Shown piece by piece: positions 1-6,452 of a stretch of 27,102 bases of DNA (position 1 is its first letter; each line of letters begins with the position of its first letter). Below the pieces are notes generated by a model. That model was not told the DNA's origin and searched no databases. It saw only the letters and a list, made by a program, of their open reading frames with translations. Origin of the DNA: a virus. The stretch spans positions 1 to 27,102 of IMG/VR virus record IMGVR_UViG_3300033153_005706; one strand, 5' to 3'. A program made the position numbers and the translations under genes.

Positions 1-1
1 T

Positions 2-529
2 GGCGTTGCGCTTGGCGAAACGCAGGGCGAAGTCAAGAAGATGAGCGAAACCATCAGCGCCATTAATGCCGATAAAAAAGCGCTTGAAGATCGTCTTGCC
101 AAAACTGAGGTTGCGCTTAAACGCCGTGGCTCTGGCGGCGAAGGCGAAAAAGGCCAAAGCGAAGCAATGGTCGAATACCGCGGCGCGATCAAGCAGTTTA
201 GCGTCTCGGGCGATGCCACAACGATGAAAGAGGCGCAAGAGAAGTTTCTTGCCGCTGAGCCAGAAGCCAAGGCTATGGCGGTCAACTTGCAGGCCTCTGG
301 CGGCTATGCTGTGCCCAAAGACATGTCTGGACGCATGGTTACAGTCATTCATGAGAGTTCGCCTATGCGCGCTCTTGCTAGCGTTCAAGCAACGAGCCTC
401 GGCGAGATTGAAGGCCCTGTGCGCGAAGGCCGTATTTCTGGCGGCTGGACTAAAGAACTTAAGTCCCGCCCTAAGACTGATACGCCAGAGTTGGGTATGT
501 GGTCGATCCCAGTCAGACTCAATGTTTGA
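2..529 (+). CDS. HK97-fold major capsid protein, N-terminal part (gene starts before window, frame ends early)
   Basis: The frame is open from base 2, so the gene begins upstream of the window. The first part is charged and helical, like the delta/scaffold region of HK97-type capsid proteins. It is followed by the typical start of the mature domain, GGYAVPKDMSGRMVTVIHES, then SSPMRALASV and the E-loop-like stretch ending in LGMWSIPV. The protein would form the icosahedral shell. After IPV the frame runs into four unrelated residues and a TGA at 527-529. The family normally continues with a helix ending in DDxxFDIEG, and that continuation appears one frame away from base 516. The gene therefore looks interrupted by a small deletion or assembly collapse, not naturally short. 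Confidence 0.85.
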   Translation, partial: GVALGETQGEVKKMSETISAINADKKALEDRLAKTEVALKRRGSGGEGEKGQSEAMVEYRGAIKQFSVSGDATTMKEAQEKFLAAEPEAKAMAVNLQASGGYAVPKDMSGRMVTVIHESSPMRALASVQATSLGEIEGPVREGRISGGWTKELKSRPKTDTPELGMWSIPVRLNV

Positions 530-1127
530 CATTGAAGGCTTCCTTGCAACCGAAGCAGGCGAAGAGTTCGCACGCATCGAAGCAAATGCATTTACGGTTG
601 GCGATGGCGTAGGCAAGCCTCGTGGCATTGCCACTTACGACAAAAATTACATTGCTGTTGGCAAGCGTCCTAGCGGCGTACAGGCTCGCGGCTCCGTTCG
701 CACAATTAAGACGGGCGTAAATGGCGGCATTACCGATCCAGATGTTTTGGTGACAATGAAGAAAAACATCAAGCAAGGTTATCGCTCTGGCGCCACTTGG
801 TGTTTGAATCCAGAGGCCTTGCTGCAAATCCAATTGCTCAAGCAGGAGGATCGCTATATTTGGCAAGATGGCCTGAATGGTGATCCAGATACAATTTTAG
901 GTCTTGCTCTTTCTGAGTTCGATGACCTGCCAGAGTTTGCGGCTGGCAGCATTTCATTCCTACTTGCCAATGTTTCCCGCACCTACCAGATTGCCGACCG
1001 TATGGCATTCTCGCTCCTGCGCGATCCATACAGTAGCAAGCCTATGGTCGAGTTCTACATGCGCCGCCGTGTCGGTGGTGATGTGGTCAATTTTGACACA
1101 ATGGTATACGCAGAAGCAACTGCCTAG
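516..1127 (+). CDS. Major capsid protein, C-terminal part (out of frame with the N-terminal part)
   Basis: From base 516 the third frame reads DSMFDIEGFLATEAGEEFAR and goes on with GDGVGKPRGI, then ends with a spine/P-domain-like region (DRMAFSLLRDPYSSKPMVEF) and TAG at 1125-1127. This is the expected second half of an HK97-family capsid protein. The frame is open further upstream (from 249), but that earlier part is a shadow of the N-terminal frame. Compared with relatives, about 16-17 residues between the IPV strand and DDSMFDIEG are missing, which fits loss of about 47 or 50 bases. No ribosome binding site or start codon suits independent translation. It is either a sequence-assembly fault, a variant allele or a dead capsid gene. 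Confidence 0.85.
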   Translation, partial: DSMFDIEGFLATEAGEEFARIEANAFTVGDGVGKPRGIATYDKNYIAVGKRPSGVQARGSVRTIKTGVNGGITDPDVLVTMKKNIKQGYRSGATWCLNPEALLQIQLLKQEDRYIWQDGLNGDPDTILGLALSEFDDLPEFAAGSISFLLANVSRTYQIADRMAFSLLRDPYSSKPMVEFYMRRRVGGDVVNFDTMVYAEATA

Positions 1128-1130
1128 CAC

Positions 1131-1153
1131 ACGGGGCGCACATTGCGCTCCGT
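1131..1153 (+). other. Hairpin just after the capsid gene
   Basis: Bases 1131-1140 pair with 1144-1153 (ten pairs including one G-T) around the three-base loop CAT, four bases after the capsid stop codon. No run of T follows on either strand, so it is not a standard intrinsic terminator. A position between a highly expressed capsid gene and the next gene would suit a 3' mRNA-stabilising or attenuating hairpin. That role is inference. Confidence 0.45.
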
Positions 1154-1182
1154 TCACTCAATAAAAAAGAAAGGGGCATAAC

Positions 1183-1608
1183 ATGCCTAATCGTGAATTT
1201 GCTTCCGACATTGCTGTCTTGGACAGCATCGGCGCTGGCAATAAATCGGGCACTCTTGACGGCTCTACCGTCGATGTGCGCGATGCCAATGCCGCAACCG
1301 TCGTTATTTCATTTGGTGCTAATGTTGACGCCGGCGCTACCTGTGAAATCCAGCACGGCAATGAGTCTGACGGCAGCGATGCCGTAGCGCTTACGCCTGC
1401 ACAGGTCGCGGCTGTTGGCGTTGAGCTGTACGGCCAAGACTACGCTGCGCCCGTTGCCAACCAAGCCCGCCGCTTTGCCTATGTTGGCGGCATGCGCTAT
1501 GTACGTGTTGTTCTTGGCGGCACTGTGGCAGACACCGACCTGCACGCACAGGTTATTTTAGATCGTCTGCATGTGCTACCGAATCTGTCGGGCTTCACCG
1601 AAGCCTAG
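1183..1608 (+). CDS. Small head-region protein, possible capsid accessory or decoration protein
   Basis: A 141-residue protein begins 55 bases after the capsid gene, with a good binding site (AAAGGGG) before ATG 1183. It is rich in Ala, Val, Gly and Asp and looks beta-rich (DAATVVISFGANVDAGATCE; RFAYVGGMRYVRVVLGGTVA), ending LHVLPNLSGFTEA. I see no transmembrane segment or catalytic motif. Proteins of this size and composition directly after HK97-type capsid genes are often head accessory proteins. That is only a positional inference, and I do not recognise the family with certainty. Confidence 0.75.
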   Translation: MPNREFASDIAVLDSIGAGNKSGTLDGSTVDVRDANAATVVISFGANVDAGATCEIQHGNESDGSDAVALTPAQVAAVGVELYGQDYAAPVANQARRFAYVGGMRYVRVVLGGTVADTDLHAQVILDRLHVLPNLSGFTEA

Positions 1609-1697
1609 CCCTGACGGGCATTGCTTTTCATGCGCCCCATTGCTTAGGTAGCTCCGAGTTTTGGGTGTCGCATGTTTTTTTTTACATGGAGGATAAA

Positions 1698-2069
1698 ATG
1701 CTAGTAAAAATAATCAGAGATACGCGGGCAGCTCCTGACCATGTAAAGGTGCAATTATTTGAGAAGGGCCAAGAGCTTGAGCTGCCAGAATGGCTTGCGC
1801 TCGCCTTGTGTTCAGATGGGTCAGCAGAACACACAGGCGCCACGCATGATTCGGCTGAATCAAAAGGCAGTACCGAGGCCCCTGACTTTACCGAAGCCCC
1901 ATATCTTGGGCGTGTTTTCGCTGAGCATATTGTTTCAGAAATGAATATTAGCACTTGGGACGAGTTGCAGCACGCTTGTAGTCTGCGAAAAGAAGAGCTT
2001 GTCGCCCTGCGTGGAATCACAGAAGGCCGCGTCGAAGAAATCGGCGCTTGGATTGAGGATAATAAATAA
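1698..2069 (+). CDS. Phage head-region protein with a C-terminal helix-hairpin-helix-like segment
   Basis: The start at 1698 is preferred to upstream in-frame codons because GGAGG (1688-1692) lies just before it. The 123-residue protein opens with a beta-like segment (MLVKIIRDTRAAPDHVKVQL, then a short glycine turn and LELPEWLALALC) seen in small phage proteins located beside connector genes. The middle is acidic and low complexity (about residues 48-73). The end, CSLRKEELVALRGITEGRVE, resembles a helix-hairpin-helix such as that in the RNA polymerase alpha C-terminal domain. The stop overlaps the next start (TAATG at 2067-2071), so the two are probably translationally coupled. Function unknown. 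Confidence 0.7.
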   Translation: MLVKIIRDTRAAPDHVKVQLFEKGQELELPEWLALALCSDGSAEHTGATHDSAESKGSTEAPDFTEAPYLGRVFAEHIVSEMNISTWDELQHACSLRKEELVALRGITEGRVEEIGAWIEDNK

Positions 2070-2794
2070 TGATCTGCTCTGGTGGTGGCCGTGGTAATAC
2101 TGGAGCATTCGTGCATCCTTATTACAGCATCAAGCGCCTAAAGGTTATTATCGCGCCTACTGAACACCCTGTGACGCTCGAAGAGGTCAAGGCGTGGCTT
2201 GGCGGCAGCATACCCGCAAGCGACGACGCAATGCTCTCTGGGCTTATCGCAGCGGCTACAAATGCCGTTGAAGAATATTGCCGCCGAAAACTCATGAGCA
2301 CAGGCCTGCGCGCAACTCTTGACGCGTGGCCAGCCAATGCCAGCCCAGCGTTTGAAGGCATGCGGCAAGGCCCTGTAAACGACGGCGTAGCCCGTGCGTT
2401 GTCCCTACACAAACCCCCACTTATTAGCGTCGAGGAAGTGCGCTATTTGGGCGATGACAATGCGAGTACTATTTATGATGCATCCAATTATTTTGTCGAT
2501 AATTCAGACCCAGACCAATACGGGCGGCTTGTCCTTAATGATGGGGCTGATATTCCTCACGGCATGCGTAATGCTGCCAGCGTTGAGGTTGATTATACTG
2601 CTGGCTACGGTGGCGCTGCTGACGTTCCTTTTGCTATTCGCCAAGCAATTCTCATGGTTATTGCTAATATGTACGGCAATCGCGGCGATTGTAATATTGG
2701 CGACGGCATAAATAGTCGTGGTGGCGTCTTGAATCCACTAGAGGCTAGTGGTGCAGCCGGCATACTTGAGCCTTATCGAGTTCTACGGATATGA
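2069..2794 (+). CDS. Head-tail connector protein, HK97 gp6-like
   Basis: This protein would form the ring under the portal that links the packaged head to the tail. Typical gp6-like features are PVTLEEVKAWL near residues 34-44, then an acidic SDDAMLSGLIAAATNAVEEY helix, CRRKLM, and DYTAGYGGAADVPFAIRQAI followed by a short helix with GNRGDCN. At 241 residues it is slightly long for the family. The first 25 or so residues (MICSGGGRGNTGAF) look like an extension, so the true start could be a later non-ATG codon. No better ATG exists before the domain. It overlaps the next gene by four bases (ATGA). Confidence 0.85.
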   Translation: MICSGGGRGNTGAFVHPYYSIKRLKVIIAPTEHPVTLEEVKAWLGGSIPASDDAMLSGLIAAATNAVEEYCRRKLMSTGLRATLDAWPANASPAFEGMRQGPVNDGVARALSLHKPPLISVEEVRYLGDDNASTIYDASNYFVDNSDPDQYGRLVLNDGADIPHGMRNAASVEVDYTAGYGGAADVPFAIRQAILMVIANMYGNRGDCNIGDGINSRGGVLNPLEASGAAGILEPYRVLRI

Positions 2795-4122
2795 CTTTTT
2801 TCTTGGGCAGCGCATTTTCTATACACATAGAAAACCCTGCTGGCTCAGGGCTGTATGAGGCAATAGAATGCACGGAAAGCGCAGTGCTGACAATAAATAA
2901 TGAGGAGATTGATGTCTCGGCAAAGTGCAACTCGCCGTGGAAACACCTAATGGAAGGTGGCGCGCAAAGCATATCCGTTAGCTTTAATGGCCTTATTTCT
3001 TACGGTGATATGCTGCGCGCTGTTTTGATTGCAGCCCACAACGGCACAGGAATAAACGCTATGGTAATCAGCGAGGCGCTTGATTCCTACACATGCAAAT
3101 TTCTGATTACCTCCTGTAAGCGCAATGGGGATAATAACGGGGCGGAGAGGGTGAGTCTGACGCTGCAGGGAATGAATACCCCTATTTATTCGGTGATATC
3201 TAACCTTGGGGATTACGGTTGGGTGCAGTCGCCTAATACAGGATGGTGGTACAAGATTAGTGACTCTGATAAACTCGTTGACGACGCGCGCGCTGAGGCC
3301 TTGACTTATGGGGCGTATGCAGCTTATCTAGATTCTGTAGAAGAATGCCTGTTTGTCTCGGCGGCAATGGTACTAGGTGCCCGCCGCCTAATTGCGTGGA
3401 TTGGTTTAATCGACCTCGACCCGACTATCGTATGGGATTTCCACTGGCACTCGGGTGAGCCATACTCGCTGTCTACCTCAAACTGGCTGGCTGGTGAACC
3501 GTACAATACTGCGGGTATTATTGTTCGTGGCGTGGCCATGTATTTAGATGGTTCAGGCGTACCATATGCAGGGTATTGGACGATGGTTCGTGACACCACT
3601 GTATATCAGGTCATCATGCAAATCAAAGACCCTGCCACCCTCACGCCTGCTAATTGGGCTAAGATTAAGCTTACATACTATGGTTGGGTGCAGTCGCCTA
3701 ATACAGGATACTGGTACAGGCTTACAAATGCACAGCAGGGGTGGGTCGCTGGCGAGGCTATAGCCGTGCAGTGTGGCAGTCATCTGGCCTCCATTCACAG
3801 TTCTGCGGAGAACACATGGATCTTTTCGACATATCAAGTTGCCACTGCCGTTAAGGGCTGGATGTGGGTAGGCGGTCACAATATAGTAGATGCAAGTAAT
3901 GCGTCATGGTCCGATGGCAGTGCATGGGATTACTGGAATTGGGCGGCAGGTCAACCAAATAATGCTAGCCCCACTCAACACTTTTTAGAATACAACTTCC
4001 TACTATCGGGATGGGCAGACACAGAAGACTCTTACAATTCGTGGGGGCTCATGCAAATCAAAGACCCTGCCACCCTTACGCCTGCTAATTGGGACGCCAT
4101 CGAGGCAATGGGGGCACCATGA
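2791..4122 (+). CDS. Tail-tube-like protein fused to two C-type lectin domains
   Basis: Residues 1-135 are a paralogue of the tail tube protein encoded at 5327-5755: both share EEIDVSAKCNSP, KHLMEGG, and FLITSC followed by GDNN. Residues about 142-278 and 297-424 are C-type lectin-like domains. The second is the clearer: CGSHLASIHSSAENTWI, WMWVGGHN, WSDGSAWDYWNWAAGQPNN and GWADTEDS match the usual WIG, NWxxGxPNN and WND positions. The first keeps AWIGL and NWLAGEPYN. Both domains open with GWVQSPNTG and close with MQIKDPATLTPANW. The family commonly binds carbohydrate or protein, so this may be a tube-borne or neck adhesin, which is inference. The gene overlaps its neighbours by four bases each side and lies between two connector genes, an unusual place for a tube protein. 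Confidence 0.8.
   Translation: MTFFLGSAFSIHIENPAGSGLYEAIECTESAVLTINNEEIDVSAKCNSPWKHLMEGGAQSISVSFNGLISYGDMLRAVLIAAHNGTGINAMVISEALDSYTCKFLITSCKRNGDNNGAERVSLTLQGMNTPIYSVISNLGDYGWVQSPNTGWWYKISDSDKLVDDARAEALTYGAYAAYLDSVEECLFVSAAMVLGARRLIAWIGLIDLDPTIVWDFHWHSGEPYSLSTSNWLAGEPYNTAGIIVRGVAMYLDGSGVPYAGYWTMVRDTTVYQVIMQIKDPATLTPANWAKIKLTYYGWVQSPNTGYWYRLTNAQQGWVAGEAIAVQCGSHLASIHSSAENTWIFSTYQVATAVKGWMWVGGHNIVDASNASWSDGSAWDYWNWAAGQPNNASPTQHFLEYNFLLSGWADTEDSYNSWGLMQIKDPATLTPANWDAIEAMGAP
3217..3244 (+). repeat. Lectin module border repeat, 5' copy 1
   Basis: These 28 bases are identical to 3682-3709. They encode the GWVQSPNTG opening of the first C-type lectin domain of the gene at 2791-4122. Confidence 0.9.
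3615..3658 (+). repeat. Lectin module border repeat, 3' copy 1
   Basis: These 44 bases match 4050-4093 with a single C/T difference. They encode MQIKDPATLTPANW at the end of the first lectin domain. Confidence 0.9.
3682..3709 (+). repeat. Lectin module border repeat, 5' copy 2
   Basis: This is the second perfect copy of 3217-3244, at the start of the second lectin domain. Spacing between the copies is 465 bases. Confidence 0.9.
4050..4093 (+). repeat. Lectin module border repeat, 3' copy 2
   Basis: This is the second copy of 3615-3658, at the end of the second lectin domain. Spacing is 435 bases. The silent C/T change leaves the encoded peptide the same. Confidence 0.9.
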
Positions 4123-4460
4123 GTAAATGCATTAATATCTGCGCTGGGCAAATGCGCTATGAAGCATTGATTCGCGCCGAAACACTGGCCGACGACGGCG
4201 CTGGCGGTAGCATAAAAACATGGACAGATAAATTCACGATTCGATGCTCGGCAACACAAAAGGCTGGCGGCGAAAAATGGCTACAAGAAGACTTGCGAAG
4301 CCCCGCTCATGTTGAGTTTACCACGCGCTATCGTGATGATATTACAGAAGCGGATCAGCTCGTATTCAACGGCGAGCAGTACGACATCTATAGCCTCGAC
4401 AATGTAGAATTTCGCAATCGCTGGCTTGTCGTAAAGGGCGTCCGGAGGGTGGCGCAATGA
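4119..4460 (+). CDS. Head-tail joining (head closure/adaptor) protein
   Basis: The 113-residue protein fits the phage head-tail joining family: MRYEALIRAETLADDGAGGS, then TWTDKFTIRCSATQKAGGEK, TTRYRDDITEADQLVFNGEQ, YDIYSLDNVEFRNRWLVVKG. It would close the connector below the gp6-like ring. The start at 4119 sits in an ATGA overlap with the upstream stop and follows a G-rich site. A longer in-frame start at 4089 would add residues inside the previous gene and is less likely. It also overlaps the next gene by four bases. Confidence 0.85.
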   Translation: MSKCINICAGQMRYEALIRAETLADDGAGGSIKTWTDKFTIRCSATQKAGGEKWLQEDLRSPAHVEFTTRYRDDITEADQLVFNGEQYDIYSLDNVEFRNRWLVVKGVRRVAQ

Positions 4461-4906
4461 GTGCGATTGCCGTAAAGACAAATATGCCTGAGTTCCTCGG
4501 CGAACTGGAAAAGGTTGGATCTGATACGCAGTTCGCGCTTCGCGGTGGGCTTAATCGTGCTGCTGTATTAGTTCAAAACACGGCTGTGAAAAGCATCCAG
4601 AAAAGCAGCGGGAAATTCAAGCCATACAGGGTTACTAAGGGTGGAGATATTCATTGGAGTTCTCCAGAAGGCGCGCCGCCAAACTCTAACAGCGGCGACC
4701 TTGCTAAAATGTTACTGATAACTGAGAACATACAAAATAAGCTGCATCCATTCGTGACCGTAGCCAGTACAGCGAAATATTCTATGATGCTCGAAATGGG
4801 CACCACCCACATGGAGCCACGACCATTTATGCAGCCTGCTCTTGATGCAAACAAAAAGAAAATACTCGCCATCATGCGCGCAGCACTTCGCAAGGGGCTC
4901 ACATAA
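4457..4906 (+). CDS. HK97 gp10-like tail/neck protein
   Basis: The 149-residue protein has the features of the gp10 family: an N-terminal helical part with ALRGGLNRAAVLVQNTAVKS, a PYRVTKGGD turn, and near the end YSMMLEMGTTHMEPRPFMQP followed by a basic helix. Members sit between head closure and tail completion proteins and take part in neck or tail assembly. GGAGG lies just upstream. The gene is tightly coupled to both neighbours (ATGA at 4457, TAATG at 4904-4908). Confidence 0.85.
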   Translation: MSAIAVKTNMPEFLGELEKVGSDTQFALRGGLNRAAVLVQNTAVKSIQKSSGKFKPYRVTKGGDIHWSSPEGAPPNSNSGDLAKMLLITENIQNKLHPFVTVASTAKYSMMLEMGTTHMEPRPFMQPALDANKKKILAIMRAALRKGLT

Positions 4907-5322
4907 TGCAACTCAAGCAAGCAGATATATTACGCGCGCTGGCGCAACGCCTGCAAAACGACGCGGGCCTATTGGCTATCGTTGGCACTGCCGACGGTGT
5001 CAAGAATCATTTGCCGCAAGATGCGCCGCTTCCATATGTGCGCTTTCGTCTTTCTGATTCTGATGCATGGGACTGCAAGACGAGTCGCGGCGGCATTAGT
5101 GGAACTATTGTTTGCGACTGCTGGACGCGCGAGCATGGCGATTTAGAGGCGCTGGAGCTTGCCGATGCATGTATAGCAGCGCTGGCATTTCAGCCGCTTA
5201 CATTGCCCACAGGACAGCAAATGTTAATATGCAGGCACGAACGAACGAGTATCACAATAGAGACGGATGGGCAAACGCATCACGCTGCCGTTTCTTTTAA
5301 TCACCTATCCTACGAGGGGTAA
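4906..5322 (+). CDS. Tail completion protein, DUF3168 family
   Basis: A 138-residue protein. LLAIVGTADGVKNHLPQDAP, LPYVRFRLSDSDAWDCKT and GGISGTIVCDCWTREHGDLE, then ALELADACIAAL, follow the DUF3168 pattern (lambda gpU-like). Such proteins cap the head-proximal end of the tail tube. Its position directly before the tube gene is the usual one. The start overlaps the previous stop at 4906. Confidence 0.85.
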   Translation: MQLKQADILRALAQRLQNDAGLLAIVGTADGVKNHLPQDAPLPYVRFRLSDSDAWDCKTSRGGISGTIVCDCWTREHGDLEALELADACIAALAFQPLTLPTGQQMLICRHERTSITIETDGQTHHAAVSFNHLSYEG

Positions 5323-5326
5323 AATC

Positions 5327-5755
5327 ATGGTAGAACATTTCAAGGGCACACTCTTTCTTATCCAAGTCGAGGACGCGCCACTTTCTGACAATTATATTGA
5401 TATTGCATGCATGGTTTCGACTAGCATGTCTGAGTCCACTGAGGAAATTGATGTCTCGGCAAAGTGTAATTCGCCATACAAGCATCTCATGGAAGGCGGC
5501 ACTCAAAGCATGTCGCTCTCCATGAACGGCCCGTTTAACAATGACGAGAGCATGGGCATCATGATGGAGGCGTCTAATGCTGGCTCAATTCTTAACTATA
5601 AAATAACAAGCGGTGCTGGCGACCTGTACGCCGGTGCTTTTCTTATCACCTCTTGCGAGCGCAGCGGCGATAACAATGCCGCCGAGCAGTACAGCCTGAG
5701 TCTCAGCAGTGCTGGAGCTATCGCATACACACCGGTCACACCACCTGCACCATAA
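5327..5755 (+). CDS. Major tail tube protein
   Basis: A 142-residue protein preceded by GAGGGG, giving the start at 5327; an upstream in-frame codon at 5267 lies inside the preceding gene. The fold is that of the TP901-1-like tube family: an N-terminal beta segment FKGTLFLIQV, then STEEIDVSAKCNSPYKHLME, GGTQSMSLSMNG, and AGAFLITSCERSGDNNAAEQ near the end. It would polymerise into the tail tube around the tape measure. It is the plain version of the tube domain found in the lectin fusion at 2791-4122. The short C-terminal tail TPVTPPAP carries no extra domain. Confidence 0.85.
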   Translation: MVEHFKGTLFLIQVEDAPLSDNYIDIACMVSTSMSESTEEIDVSAKCNSPYKHLMEGGTQSMSLSMNGPFNNDESMGIMMEASNAGSILNYKITSGAGDLYAGAFLITSCERSGDNNAAEQYSLSLSSAGAIAYTPVTPPAP

Positions 5756-5796
5756 ATAAAACAAATCCACCATAGTCTTTCTGAAAGGGGCTACCT

Positions 5797-6168
5797 ATGG
5801 CAAATCCATCACGCGGCGAATGCGAGATCATTATTAATAAAAATGTCTACACGGCAAAGGCCACAGTGAATGCGGCCTGCGATGTTGAAGACAAAACGGG
5901 CCTATCTGTTTATGCTATTGGCGAGGGAATGTCCTCGCTGAATGGGTATAAAATAAACACTGTTGCGGCATTGCTTTGGGCTGCAATCCGCGCTGGCTTT
6001 GATGATGCAGGTAACGCACCTACATTTATTGAGGTGCGTGATGACATATTCATTGCTGGCGTGAGCACCTTTGCGGAACCGTGCGCAAAGCTCATTTCTT
6101 TTTGGACGCTCAGTAATGAGCAGACACGAGACATTGAGGATGCGCTAAAAAAAACCTCAAGCGATTAG
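5797..6168 (+). CDS. Tail assembly chaperone, short (G-type) product
   Basis: The 123-residue protein resembles the gene-transfer-agent gp10-like tail assembly chaperone family: MANPSRGECEIIINKNVYTA, then AACDVEDKTGLSVYAIGEGM and YKINTVAALLWAAIRAGFDD. It would bind the tape measure and recruit tube subunits. It ends DALKKTSSD at TAG 6166-6168, just past a slippery A-run. A fraction of ribosomes is expected to shift frame there and make a longer protein. A good site (AAAGGGG) lies upstream. Confidence 0.85.
   Translation: MANPSRGECEIIINKNVYTAKATVNAACDVEDKTGLSVYAIGEGMSSLNGYKINTVAALLWAAIRAGFDDAGNAPTFIEVRDDIFIAGVSTFAEPCAKLISFWTLSNEQTRDIEDALKKTSSD
6147..6153 (+). promoter_or_regulatory. Programmed -1 ribosomal frameshift site (A AAA AAA)
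   Basis: The run of eight A at 6147-6154 contains A AAA AAA in the correct register: the zero frame reads CTA AAA AAA ACC. A -1 slip of two lysyl-tRNAs changes ALKK-TSSD-stop into ALKK-NLKRLAENG and stays open to 6443. The G/GT frameshift between tube and tape measure genes is an established feature of long-tailed phages. I did not identify a downstream stimulatory structure. Confidence 0.85.
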
Positions 6169-6443
6169 CCGAAAACGGAGAATCGCAAAAAGTCATATCT
6201 GAAATGCGTGAACGCGCTGATGATATACTTGATGGGGCCGAGCTTTGGGAACGCTATGCTGCAAGTCTGATAATAGACTTCGGCATAGCGCCTAATGATG
6301 CATGGAGCATGTCTATAGGCGAGTACTGGATGCTGCACGGCTACAAGTACAACGGCAATAAAAAGCAGGTTGGCAAGACTATATCCAGAGAACAAGGCTT
6401 GGCGATGTTCGTCGAGATGCGCGAAAAGGGACTTATCAAGTAA
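6153..6443 (+). CDS. Tail assembly chaperone, frameshift extension (T part of GT-type product)
   Basis: After the slip the frame reads NLKRLAENGESQKVISEMRE and continues with GAELWERYAASLIIDFGIAP and WSMSIGEYWMLHGYK to TAA at 6443. The T-like part resembles the short second chaperone of gene-transfer agents and phages. The only internal ATG (6204) has no ribosome binding site, which supports synthesis by frameshift. The full product from 5797 would be 215 residues. It lies immediately before the tape measure gene, as expected. Confidence 0.8.
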   Translation, partial: NLKRLAENGESQKVISEMRERADDILDGAELWERYAASLIIDFGIAPNDAWSMSIGEYWMLHGYKYNGNKKQVGKTISREQGLAMFVEMREKGLIK

Positions 6444-6452
6444 GGCGAAGTC

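Noticed and set aside
1609-1697. Terminator after the small head protein (T-run at 1675-1683)
   Set aside because: The T-run is flanked only by CATGT/ACATG and no GC-rich stem precedes it.
3200-4122. Diversity-generating retroelement target (C-type lectin protein in a phage)
   Set aside because: No reverse transcriptase, accessory gene or template repeat with A-specific changes is seen; the border repeats match almost completely and lie in conserved, not variable, lectin positions.
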